DNA from: Taudactylus pleione
Lineage: Eukaryota > Chordata > Amphibia > Anura > Myobatrachidae
Direction of reading: 5' to 3'
Length of the DNA: 64,000 nt
Assembly (NCBI GenBank): GCA_031769625.1
Contig: JAUIMM010000170.1
Location: 439,001-503,000, forward strand
The position numbers and the translations under genes are program-made. The notes beneath the pieces were generated by a model, which worked only from the letters and a program-made list of their open reading frames with translations, ran no database searches and was not told the DNA's origin. Below are positions 46,651 to 57,822 of this stretch, one piece after another; within the stretch, counting starts at the first letter, position 1, and every line of letters begins with the position of its first letter.

Positions 46651-47544
46651 CGATTTCCTAGAAACACCCATTCAGTGGTTGTGAAGAAAAGCAAGATGCA
46701 GCAGGACCACTTGTAAGTATTTCAAAACGCGTCTGAAGCCCACAACGCACGCGCAGCTTGTTAAAGTTTTCTAGACAGGGCTGCTCAGAATCAAGTCTCA
46801 GAACGCGGTCTGAGCAGGAAAATTAGTAGCGCGCTGCTGATCTCAGCCGGGACCCTAACTGGAAAATGGTTTGGTTTTTTTATGATTTCTTTCTTAAATC
46901 AAATTGTCTTCAAAATACAGAACACTTGAATTACAATTAGTTCACACATGTTATGCGGATCATTCTAAAAATGTGTAATTTTAGTAGATTTGTTTTCTTT
47001 TTCTGCTTGGTCTGCAATGACATTAATGTTCTCTCTCACAGGGCCTGGTTCTGAGTTGGGAGTAAAGCAAAGGAGAGCAAGTTACTGAGCACCTGGACAC
47101 ACCATGCTGCAACATAATGGGTGCAAATAGTTTTTGACTTTTACATGCAGGGTAAATACTGGCTGCTGTAGCATGTAGCCCTCACACATTCTGGGCAGCT
47201 TTATTTTTACACTGCAATATATATTTCAGCTTGCATACACCCCTCTCCCATCTAAATCTCTCGGCACATTGTACACCTGCCCCTCCTGCAGTGTAACATG
47301 GCTTTGCCATTGTGCTCAGTTACTTGCTCATTTCTGCTTTGCTCCTACCTCAGAAGCAGACCCACAGACCCACCACTCAAAATACAACCATCTATTTATG
47401 TTTTAAAGAGCTTATTGGGACATATTTTTAGAACAAGCTCATGACTGTGAAACTTAAATTAATTTCTGTTATGTAAAAGCGGCTTGTGCCATTTAAATGA
47501 CACTATAAAATATAGTTGAGCGGCAATGCTGTTCCATAATTTAA

Positions 47545-47589
<45 letters not shown>

Positions 47590-47644
47590 GTCATACATAC
47601 ACATATACACACATACAACCCAGTGTTATTCCATGATTTAAATA
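46651..47644. other. Intron sequence with an (AT)n run at 47551-47584
   Basis: Nothing else is recognised. Confidence 0.5.
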
Positions 47645-48068
47645 CAGGTTGAGTCTCCCATATCCAAATATTCCGAAATACGGAATTTTTTTGGCATGAC
47701 TGAGATAATGAAACCTTTAATTTTTGATAGTTCAATGTACACTAACTTTGTTTAAGGCATAAAATTATTAAAAATATAGTATAAAATTACCTTCAGGCTT
47801 TGTGTATAAGGTGTATATGAAAAATAAATTAATTTCATGTATGCACGCAAACTTTGTTTGAGCCACAAAATTACTGAAAATGTTGTATAAAATGACCTGC
47901 AGGCTGTGTGTATAAGGTGTATATAACACATAGAAGCATTCTGTGTTTAGATTTGGGTCCCATTCAAAGATATTTCATAATGGTATGCAAATATTTCAAA
48001 ATACGGAATATTCCAATATCCAAAACGCCCCTGGTCCCAAGCATTTTGGATATGGGAGACTCAACCTG
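47645..48068. mobile_element. Tigger/pogo-like MITE, TA-flanked
   Basis: Left CAGGTTGAGTCTCCCATATC and right GATATGGGAGACTCAACCTG are perfect inverted repeats flanked by TA (47643-47644, 48069-48070). The ends resemble mammalian Tigger elements (CAGGTTGAGTATCCCT...). The AT-rich interior has a direct duplication (the ATAAGGTGTATAT block near 47807 and 47912) but no transposase. Confidence 0.88.
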
Positions 48069-49013
48069 TAATTATAATCTCTAATCATATTTATCATCAA
48101 AAATTATACATAATGTATATATCATACTTTTGGTATAATAAACAATAAGTAGTAGTAATAACAACTTATCATTAGTTATTTATTTTCATTTTGACAATAC
48201 CTAATAAATAATGATTTTACACATAACAGATTATTTTTTATATATTTCATTAGCCTTCCAAAAGCCAGATTTCCCATAATGGGGGATGTCTAATACCCAA
48301 ATCTCCACATTCCAGGGTCAAGTAAAAACGAGGATCCTCTGATTTCATGTGATACGTTTTTTTGTTTTTAAAATGGTATGCCTTGCTGGGCTACCATGTT
48401 TTCCCTGCACAATGTAAGCATTTAATTTAAGGAGGCAAATATTAGAAATAACTAAGTAAAAATTTCAAGTTTGTAAAAACCTACACATAGAATCCCGCTC
48501 TTTCCCTTTGGAAAGGTAGATTAATGCTAAAGCAAGGCCCATAAAGTATATCTTGGCTGTGTTTAAGAAAGATAAAAAAAATAAATAAAATAAAATAAAA
48601 AATCACATTTACTTTTAGTTACTATTTTACTAAAAGAAAAAAACTTTTTTGCACATTTGAAGTTAGATTTTATTTGACGAGTTAAGATGAACGAATAGAC
48701 TAATGCTACTTTTGGAAAATTCAAAGTCTTGTGAAATAAACAAGGTCTCATTTGTGTGGATACTACATAAAAAAGGCTGCCAGCCACAAAGGTGCCAAAA
48801 CAGACTCAACACAGGGGTGTGAAATCCTTCAGCGTCAAAGGGGTGAGTGATACATCGATTTTCATGGGTTTTAATATACGTAGAAGCAGGAGTTTTTTTT
48901 CTTACATCTTTATGGCAAAATCAAATTAAAATTTTAAACAGAATGTGAGACCATGTAAATTAATTTGGCAGGGAAATAAGCTAATTAAATCAATCAAACT
49001 CTTGGGACACTTT
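48069..49013. other. AT-rich intron sequence, nothing recognised
   Basis: No borders, arrays or coding similarity are seen. Confidence 0.5.
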
Positions 49014-49560
49014 ATCCTGGCGTCATTGAGGTTGGGTCATGATGACCCAGGGCGTTTTACATTCCGTGTATCTTTTTACTTAGTTATGCAATGTTGCCAA
49101 ACCTCTCAGTAGCTGGAGTTAAGACCCCCCCCCCTACCCGTTTCCCGCTACCACTCAGTCAGCCGGCGTCAACGCAGAGAACTAGATGGACGCAAACTCT
49201 GAAAAGGTTATTATGACTCAACCTCAATGTCGGTGTAACAATTATTTTAGTTTTTGTATTGTTTTAATTTTCAAAGATCTCATACTTAAGTAAAAAAAAA
49301 AAAGTTTAATTTTAGACGAAAAGTAAATTTTTTGTTAACAGATTAGCAATAACACAGAAGTTGTCAGGTTTGTTGATTTTTTTAAAAAAAACGTAGAAAT
49401 AAAAAAATATATATTTTTCTATGACTTTTTATTATCTCTTTATACCTATATTATGCCAAATATACTAATATTGTACTAAAATCATCCTTAAAATTTAAAA
49501 ATCAGGCATAAACTATACCGAGTCGTAATGACCCACCTTAACGTCCGTGTAAAAACTTTC
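49014..49560. repeat. Probable old DNA transposon remnant with three related end-like blocks
   Basis: GTCATTGAGGTTGGGTCATG near 49022 is matched in reverse by TATTATGACTCAACCTCAAT near 49210 and by TCGTAATGACCCACCTTAAC near 49525. The outer pair would frame a unit of about 540 bp. Family is uncertain (piggyBac-like was considered). Confidence 0.45.
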
Positions 49561-50835
49561 CACCACAAAGAAATGCAGGGAATTGGCAGCATGACATAAC
49601 GTAATCTGCGACACGCTGTCTGGAATTCGAGGGGTTACGATGGAGCATACTCACCAGTCAGGTTGATAGTGGCCAAGCTGACCCGTTTGTTGTGACAGTG
49701 CCCAGCCTGGTAGCCTGGCATATCAAATGGATGAAATTATTTGCCCAGTGGCAGCATGAAAAACGGAGATATAAAGTGCCCTTCAGTTTGATTCTCGCAT
49801 AGGACAGGAAGCAAATTGCATCCACAAGAATCATCAGGTAATAAGGGTCGGACAGGTCCCGACAGCAAATCCGTGTTCAGCAAGAATGGGGAAATCCCTT
49901 GTACATGGAGCGCGGGAACCAGGAAATGCCCATTGAAAAGAAGCCAAGAATTAAGCAACCAAAAGACTCTCAAGGATATTTTGGACAGAAAGTCGTCCAA
50001 TCAGGGCAGCAGTGACAGGAAAAGCTAAGAGGAGACCAGCTAGACCATATATGTATCCAAATAGGCAGGCGCAGGACACTGAAACAGGAGCTGCCTGTTC
50101 TAGGTCAGGCCTAGCCTCCCTAAATCCAGCATCGTATGTCACTCGTCAGTGTAAAATGCAGCAGGGGTGAGAGGTCCTGCAAAAGACACAGCATGATGGG
50201 CAATGGGATATATAGCAAATATACAATTCTATATACATACGTTCACATATAGCAATATATAATATATTTATAATCTCCTGTGTATATATACCGTACGTTT
50301 GGGCTCCACCAGATACTTTCACTAATTCTCTACAGAGGAGGAGACACTGACACAACCTCTGTAGGGTTACTTGTAAATATGACATTTGTGCACGGTTTAA
50401 TGCACAATTACAGTTTATTTGCATGTAACCCTGGGTAAGGGTTCAAATAAGTCCTGTACTTATAAATCTATGTAATATTTATAAATGTTCAATTTACTAT
50501 TTATTATATACTGTACATGTATGTAGTCACAATTCATGAGGTAAAATGTAAATGTGTGTCATGTAGTTATAATGGAGTATTGTAATTCATGATATATGTA
50601 TTTAGTGTATTAACATATCGATTTATGTGGTACTTTATTTTCTCTGTTGTGAGGTTGTGCTACAGTGTGTTGGATGCACTGGAGAAGAAGGGGCGGAGTG
50701 ATATCGCTGGGTGTGGTTGGGTTCCTGTCAGGGAAAGTAGGGCCCGAGAGATGAATAAGAGCTGTGGTATAAGAGATAAACAGTAATTAGTTAGACAATT
50801 GGCCGATGACGTCATTTTCGCCTGTTTGGATATTA
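49561..50835. other. Intron sequence, nothing recognised
   Basis: Minus-strand open frames at 49737-50142 do not match a family that I know and lack splice sites in agreement. Confidence 0.45.
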
Positions 50836-51600
50836 CTCCGTATTCAATTTGAAAGACTTTTCGCCTAGGCGGAAAGTCAACGCAATGTAATAGGCGGAAA
50901 AGTTTCGCCTATGAATAGCAGGCGGAAAAAAGTGCAGAATTGGGATTTTGGAGTGCAATGTTGTGGGTACCCCCCGTGCAGCCTTCAGACAGTCCCACAA
51001 AAGTAAACAGTATCAAATAAAAAAAAAAACACCACATAACACCCCAAAAAATCACTTTGAATTTGGGGGCGAAAAAACATAAATGTCGGGGGACAAAGTT
51101 AAAAACTAGCGAACTTGACTCTGGGGGGGGGGGGTCCCCAAGTATAACCCAGGTGTTTTTTTTCATTGCAGGGGTTTGCGGCAGGTGGACTTTTCAAACT
51201 TAACTTTAGCAACTTTAAAATATGCTGACCCCCATTTTCAAGTACCCCAAATTTGCTGGGATAAGTTCTTTTCTGCAAAAAAACCACCAGAATACTATTC
51301 TGCACCACGTATACAAAAACGCTATTTAGAAGCTATGGAGCCCGTTTAAAAACAACAAATAAATACATTCAGCAAGCCAAATTGGGGGGGTACCAAAGGG
51401 AACCCCCATGTCAGAGCATCTCTTGGGGGGTGTCAGGCTGATTTCCCCAAATCTGACAGTACTTTCCACTTGTTTAAGTTTTGCCGGGTCCCGTTTTCGC
51501 CTACTTTCAAATTGAATACGGTGATACGCGGGCACGCGCGATACTTTTCCGCCTGCGAAGTAGGGGAAGTATCGCGGGTCCGCTCAAATTGTATACGGCT
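50836..51600. mobile_element. MITE related to 3540-3958, larger
   Basis: Left CTCCGTATTCAATTTGAAAG and right CTCAAATTGTATACGGCT are imperfect inverted repeats. It shares GGCGGAAA, AAGTTTCGCC and CGGAAAAA motifs with 3540-3958. A G-run lies at 51123-51132. Confidence 0.65.
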
Positions 51601-51601
51601 C

Positions 51602-52330
51602 AATGTCTAGATAGACATCAGACGTTAGACAGTGAATGGTTAAACAGGGGCAAAAGTTCAACAAGGACAAAAGTCAGACACACTAAAGTTAGACATGTAA
51701 AAGGGTCGACAGGTACAAAAGGTCGACAGTCAAAAGTTCAACGTGAAAGCAGTCAACATGAAAATGGTCGACAATTTTTTTTTTTTTGGGTAGCCTTCAT
51801 TTTCACTATAACCCTAACCCTCCCCTTGGTGCCTAACCCTTTCTCCTGGTGCCTGACCCTAACCATGGGGGTAAGTGCCTAACCCTATCCCTAAAAAAAG
51901 GATAAAAAAATAAATGTGTCAACCATTTTGGTGTTGACCATTTTCATGTCGAACTTTTCACCTTGTCAACCTTTTTACATGTCTAAAGCTGCATACACAC
52001 ACACAGCGATTTTGTTACCAATGATTTTATGAACGATTTTCTGTCAGATTATCTGTCAGATTTTTTAAAGTGTAATGAACGATTTTTTTGAACTACAAAC
52101 GATTTTCGCATATTCCCTTCATGAAAGTCGTTGAGTTGACAAGTCTGACTGAACTACAAACGTGAACGCGCATGAACGATAATCGTTCATCGTTTGACTC
52201 AGAAAGTGAACGATTTTTTCAAACGATTATCGTTAAACAATATCGTTTAACGATAATCGTTCAAAAAAATCGTTGTGTGTGTATGCGGCTTAACTTTGGT
52301 GTGTCTGACTTTTGCACTATTGTACTGGTA
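51602..52330. mobile_element. Second copy of the TGTCTAGATAGAC element with telomere-like core
   Basis: Left ATGTCTAGATAGACATCAGA and GTTAGACAGTGAATGG match the element at 17998. The core has AACCCTAACCCTCCCCTTGG. The right half (GTGTCTGACTTTTG) follows after a nested MITE (51986-52290). Its core is not expanded, unlike the first copy. Confidence 0.72.
51986..52290. mobile_element. TA-flanked MITE with TGCATACACACAC ends
   Basis: Left AAGCTGCATACACACACACA and right GTTGTGTGTGTATGCGGCT are inverted repeats flanked by TA (51984-51985, 52291-52292). The interior is rich in AACGATT and ATCGTT. Confidence 0.87.
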
Positions 52331-52724
52331 AATGTTTCATTCTACTGGTAATTGCATTACTATGCAACATGAGGATTTATGGGTACATATAATAATGGGA
52401 AATACTAAACCAGTTATATACATACTATAACATTTAAAGGGCTTTTCCCAAGTAGCCCTAATTGACTACTATTACTTGGGTGGAGACACTGAATCAATAG
52501 TATGTGTACCACTTAGTGGGAAGATAGAAGTAGGTACCCTAAATTACAAGGGAGTTAGTAACCTGGTAACCCTAGAGGGTAAAAGGCGGGTTACATGCAG
52601 AATTAAACTGAATGGTAGCAGCCCTATCACTGTCTAGCACCAGCTATTACCTCTAAGCTGACTGAGCAACTTGCAGTTTGCAAGACACTGTCTGCAAGGC
52701 AGCTATGGGGTCAGTAGCTGCTGG

Positions 52725-52981
52725 CAGAGCCGTAACTAGACTTTTTGGTGCCCTGTGCCAGAAAGAGCATTGGCGCCCCCCTCATTTGTCAAAGGGACAT
52801 AATGCACCCAAAAAAGGGCCATGGCCTCATGGGGAAAGGCCAGGAAATGCTGGGGATGAGATAAGAGGAAGCTACAAGTGAGAATGATAATAAACAGACA
52901 TTTGACAGTTCCAAACAGTGCCCCCTGACCTGTGGTGCCCTGTGCCATGGCACTGGCCGCACTACCCTAGCTACGGCCCTG
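52725..52981. mobile_element. hAT-type MITE, 257 bp, perfect 8-bp TSD GCTGCTGG
   Basis: Left CAGAGCCGTAACTAG and right CTAGCTACGGCCCTG are inverted repeats flanked by GCTGCTGG (52717-52724 and 52982-52989). The interior has GGTGCCCTGTGCCA near both ends and one copy of a segment (AGGGACATAATGCACC...GATGAGAT) that is tandemly repeated in the sibling at 57823-59807. Confidence 0.95.
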
Positions 52982-53106
52982 GCTGCTGGGGTGTGCTGCA
53001 CCTTATAGTGGCATTATGGAGGATTCTGGTAACTCCCAGGAAGGTAGCTCTCATTTAAAAAAAATGGAAAGACCACGTGACTCAATATAGGAACACCGAC
53101 TGCTTA

Positions 53107-53445
53107 CACTTGGACGAGAGTGGAACAACTGTACGATTACAACATTGTAATCGTGCAATCTGTCTCCATCCTGTGCAGTGTATAGTGTACCCACACTGAA
53201 CGATAAGTCATTCAGTGCAGGCACCCTCCCTCATCCCCGAACATGTACAATCTGTCGTTATCGGCAGCTTGGCCTGCATGTTCAGGCGATGATTGATGTC
53301 GATAACAGCCAGCGGGAGCGCGCATCGCTGGTCGTTTCGTCCTTTTAATGCAGGATTTATGAACGATTAATGTGTGATTGAACGATTACGATGTCGTAAA
53401 CGTTCAATCGCTCATTTTAATCATCTAGTGGATACGCACCCGTTA
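53107..53445. mobile_element. Possible diverged relative of the GAACGATT-rich MITEs
   Basis: It contains TGTACGATTACAACATTGTA near the left and GAACGATTACGATGTCGTAA near the right, with ATCG/CGAT-rich sequence between. The ends are eroded and no duplication is clear. Confidence 0.4.
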
Positions 53446-54758
53446 TCAGTAGTGCTGTGAAGTTGGCGAGGACATTATAATATATTTGCACGTGTGTAAC
53501 TAAGACTTCTGGATCTTACGTATAACCATAATGGGGACTCTTGCTGGCTGACAGCAGAGTGCTGAGGGATTTTTTGTCTGTGCTCTATTTTTTTTACATT
53601 ATGCACAAAATGAAAATGTGCAGTAATAGGTCATGTTTATGTCTGTACCCTGCAGAGTCTGGGTTACTACTTACCCCTTAGAGAGTCAGCGCAACAGGCA
53701 AAGCCACCAGGGCTGCTTACGCTATTCCATACCACTGTGCATGCATAGTCACCGCCCCATAAAGCTGACACTGTACGTGGATACCACAGGGAATGACACT
53801 GATTATAAGTGGTTCACGAGTGTCTCAAGTGTCTGTTGGCTGGGCCATAGAGAGATGAACTGGACCTGGGTACTGGGGGGTGTGGGCAAATCTGGGAGTG
53901 GAGGCAAAGGGTGACAACATCTGGCCCAGGCCCCTGTTGGGCCCCTTCAACATGCCCAAGTAATCAGTATTTACCCCCCCCCCCCCTCTGCGTTAAACGC
54001 TGAAAGCCACCTACTGCACCATATAGCACAATGCTTGTAATGCACCTTGGGACTTGTAGTTCCACAATAGCTGTGTGATTGCCAACCTGGATTACAGAGA
54101 CCCATTACAAACCACACATAGGTTATACACATACGGGGCCCGATGTGGCGTTGAACACTAATCGGCTGAGATGACCTCGCACAGCATGCACAGATGTGCG
54201 TATCCGCCAGCATGCAGAGCAGTACGCATCATTGCGGTGTCCCCACCCCCTATCCGCACGCTGGGTTTGCTACTCGTCATCGTCATCAGTGCGCACATTC
54301 ATCAGCCTATCTTTGGCACATACGGTACACCTAAAAAGACGCATTTACGCTTCCGGCCATCTCTGCGTAGCCCGCGGTTCCATCGTCACGCCCTGCTGAA
54401 CATTGCCTACGTGAGAGCGCACCGTTACAGAGCTATTACACCTGTTCTGTCATTAGTGTAGATGCAATAGAAAAGCGCGTGACCCTGCATCGCCTCTACT
54501 TGCGTAAGAGCGGTCCCAGTGCATGTACAGTGCGAAAACACGTAAACTACGCTCCGCGAGCAACCATACATTCAACTCAGCATGAGCCCCAACGGCCGCG
54601 CAGTGCAGAGTACATTAATTAGAGCACTAACGAGCGCAATGTTCTCCCAGGTTATGTTATTTACACTCACTATTATCATGCAGCAAACTATATAAATGTT
54701 GTAAACGTTTATGTGGTTATATAGTGTATATCTACATAGTGCATTGTAACCGCATATA
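53446..54758. other. Intron sequence with small repeat scraps
   Basis: GGGACTTGTAGTTCCACAAT at 54049 is a hAT-like end piece. A C-run lies at 53974-53985. GGGGCCCGATGTGGCG at 54136 may be one end of a MITE whose other end was not found. Confidence 0.45.
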
Positions 54759-55357
54759 GGCCCTCATTCAGAGCCACTCGCTAGCGGCAGTACGCTCGTT
54801 CCGAGCGATGTTCGCACATCTGTGCATGCGTACGGTTTTTAGTACGCATGCGCGAACCAGTCAGTGCGGCCGAAAATCGTTGGTACGCAATATAGCGAGG
54901 GCCTGCTATTTTGAGTGACAGAATGAGGCGTATGTGGGTGGTAACAGGGGAAGGTGCTTGAAAACGGGGAGTGGAGATCCGAACGCAGGCGTGCTTAAAG
55001 GTCAAAACGGGCGTTTTAAGGGAGTGCATAATTAATACAGCAGCGTCATTGACCACGTCACTTGGTTTTTTTTAACTCAGAACTGCTCGCAAAATAGCGG
55101 TTGAAAACACCAACCACAAGAATAGCGAGCAGTTCATACGCTGTACGATGTACTCGATTAATCTAATAAATAGCGGACATGACGTATGGTGCGTGCGGCC
55201 AGGGGGCGTTTTTATCAAATAAACGAGCGTATGTTTTGCTCGCTCGTTCAGACTTAGAGGTGTGAACAGACTGCAATTTGCGAACGGATCATTTGAATAG
55301 CCACCCCTTGTTTTTGAACGAACGACTGCAAATAGCGAACGGCTCTGAATCAGGCCC
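54759..55357 (+). mobile_element. MITE of the GGCCTGATTCAG-end family, longer subtype, TSD ATA
   Basis: Starts GGCCCTCATTCAGAGCC and ends GGCTCTGAATCAGGCCC, flanked by ATA (54756-54758, 55358-55360). The interior AAGGTGCTTGAAAACGGGGA is the complement of the copy at 14350-14906. 599 bp, non-coding. Confidence 0.87.
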
Positions 55358-55503
55358 ATAATCTAATAGTAATTACTGCAACAACGTTCTAGGCCAGCTG
55401 AGTGATAAACCAAAGTGGGGATTCCCGGCATCTCGTCCAGGGATGCTTCAAATAAAATAGCATTGTCCTAAGCCTGAGTCGCCCCCAAGCGCCAATACAG
55501 TAA

Positions 55504-55723
55504 GGGGCTGATTCTAAGACGCATGAAAGCATCACCCATGTCCGTGTCTTTTCCTGGTCGCACGTCTGCGACTTTAAGCCGATTCTGCTACAAACCCTTC
55601 CCTGGTGTACACCGTCACGTCCGACTGTGCGAGGACTGAGACGCCCACTCTGAGCGTCTTTAGGCGCTGTAATAGCTTAACTGCGTCCTACATCAGCCGT
55701 GCGTCCGACTCAGAATCAGCCCC
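55504..55723. mobile_element. MITE, GGGGCTGATTCT ends, TSD TAA
   Basis: Starts GGGGCTGATTCTAAGACGC and ends ACTCAGAATCAGCCCC, flanked by TAA (55501-55503, 55724-55726). 220 bp. Confidence 0.87.
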
Positions 55724-56035
55724 TAAGCGCGGACGGCACGGCAGGTAAATTTGCTACCTTATGCTAACATAAATATTGGCACGACTCCACGCTCATGGTC
55801 GTACCGCCCCCGTTTTTCCGTCTACAGCCGCATCGGCACTTGCGTCTAGCCCATGCTGAGAGCAAAAGATCCGTCAGAAACCGACGTCCCTTATCCATAT
55901 GCACACCTCAAACAAGCGCAGACATTTGGCTACGCGCCCGCGACACAGGTCTTTTCCATGCCTTCGCAAGGTAGTCGCCAAGTCGTGGGCAGGAAACATT
56001 CATTTCACAGATAGACCGATCGGGACACACACAGA

Positions 56036-56555
56036 GGCCCTGATTCAGAGCCGGACACTCTGACAGAGCGCTCGCTCTGAATCAGGGCCGTCCTTCCTGA
56101 TTTTAGAGCGGCCTCCTCGCGGCTCGCATAGCTGTGGGTGACCACCCACAGCTATAGCGAGCGGCCACAAAGATGGTCGCGATGGTCAAGACCATCGCGA
56201 CCATTGGTCTTGCGACGAGACCCTCGTGGTAGGGTCTCGTCTGCCGCAAGCCCTGGAGTGCTTTCGGCTCTATCAGAGCCCAGAGCACTCCCACTGACAT
56301 CACTTGTGATGTCAGTGGGGCGGCCCCAGACGGTAAGTGTTCCCATGGTAACGCCTCCGTCTGGCCAACCACGCCCCCCAGCATGCCCACCAAAGGGGGC
56401 GTGCTGTCACTCACCATCGACAGCACTCCCCCTTTGTAGCGAGACCCATAGAAACGGCTTGCCCGTCGCTATCCGGGTCTCGTGCATGCGCACGACGGAG
56501 CCGGGTCCGTCATGCGCACTGGCCCAACATCAACCCGCTTGCGAGCGCTCAGCCT
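56036..56555 (+). mobile_element. Palindrome-ended MITE, right end lost
   Basis: Starts GGCCCTGATTCAGAGCCGGA with the same inner inverted terminus as 44933-45381. The interior matches through CAACCCGCTTGCGAGCGCTC (near 56535), where the sibling continues to its terminus; here similarity stops, so the 3' end is missing. Confidence 0.78.
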
Positions 56556-56699
56556 CTCGTATTCTCCGTCAAGGTGTCCCAACTGCTGAGACTCATGCGA
56601 TGTGTGTCAATGCGGTGAGCGGATGCTGCGCATAACGGCTGCTGATTGCGCACAGCGGTGAGAGGGTTGTTTTTACTGGAGGAGGGAGAAGGAGGGGCT

Positions 56700-56702
<3 letters not shown>

Positions 56703-56733
<31 letters not shown>

Positions 56734-56925
56734 GTAAATAATTCTATTGACATTTTTTTGATTTAAATAAAAAAAAATTTAAATAAAAAATCCTAAGTAA
56801 ACTTTTTACATTTTAAAACCTTTACTTTAAAAAATCCTATTTAAATCCAAAAAAATCTGTTTTAAATCAAATCAAATAAATCCATTTTTTTTTTTTAAAT
56901 CCGATTTTTATGCAACCCTGATGGC
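56703..56925. repeat. (AAT)n microsatellite followed by an AAATCAAAT-rich block
   Basis: (AAT)n spans about 56703-56732. 56745-56915 consists of overlapping GATTTAAAT, TTAAATCAAA and AAATCC motifs on both strands, ending TTTTTATGCAACCCTGATGG, a pattern seen in dispersed amphibian repeats. Confidence 0.6.
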
Positions 56926-57253
56926 AAGCATGGCAGCAAAGCTTGCCACACATCTATTGCTCATATTCAACTAGAAGCGACAGAAGCTATCGGGAACACG
57001 TGTAACTGGCCATATTGGACGAGGTCTGGCCAATAGCGCACCTGGAACATGAGACCACACGCAGACCAGTGTCGGTCACATTCTGACCGCATCTTACTAA
57101 CACTTCCGATAATGATCGCACTTGTTACCAATTGGACAGTAATTGTGCATGGCGGCCAATCTAACATCATGCACGCTGCCGGAATCACAGTACATGTGGG
57201 AAGCATACGTAGTCACTATGAATACGGCCACAATAAAAGCAGACACCTCATCA

Positions 57254-57568
<315 letters not shown>

Positions 57569-57822
57569 CTAGGGCTTATTCAATAACATGGAGCCCAAAG
57601 CAGTGTTGTACTGTAACCCAGGGTAACCACATATCAGCTTTTAGCAGTCTAGTGTAGGCACATTAATGAAAGGCAATATTTAATTGGTTGCAATGCGTGA
57701 CAGAACTCAATTTGTCTTTGCACCATAAATAAACCCGATGAGACACGTCATTTATCACCCGCCTATGGTCACGCAATTTTACTCGCAACTTCATAGGCTG
57801 CAAGCTGACTGATGCCGTTCCT

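Noticed and set aside
49014..49560. piggyBac element
   Set aside because: Inverted blocks are present, but no TTAA duplication or typical piggyBac terminus could be shown, so it is left as an unclassified remnant.
49737..50142. Hydrophobic minus-strand frames as an exon of a membrane protein
   Set aside because: Two adjacent frames with leucine-rich stretches, but no family match and no consistent splice sites.
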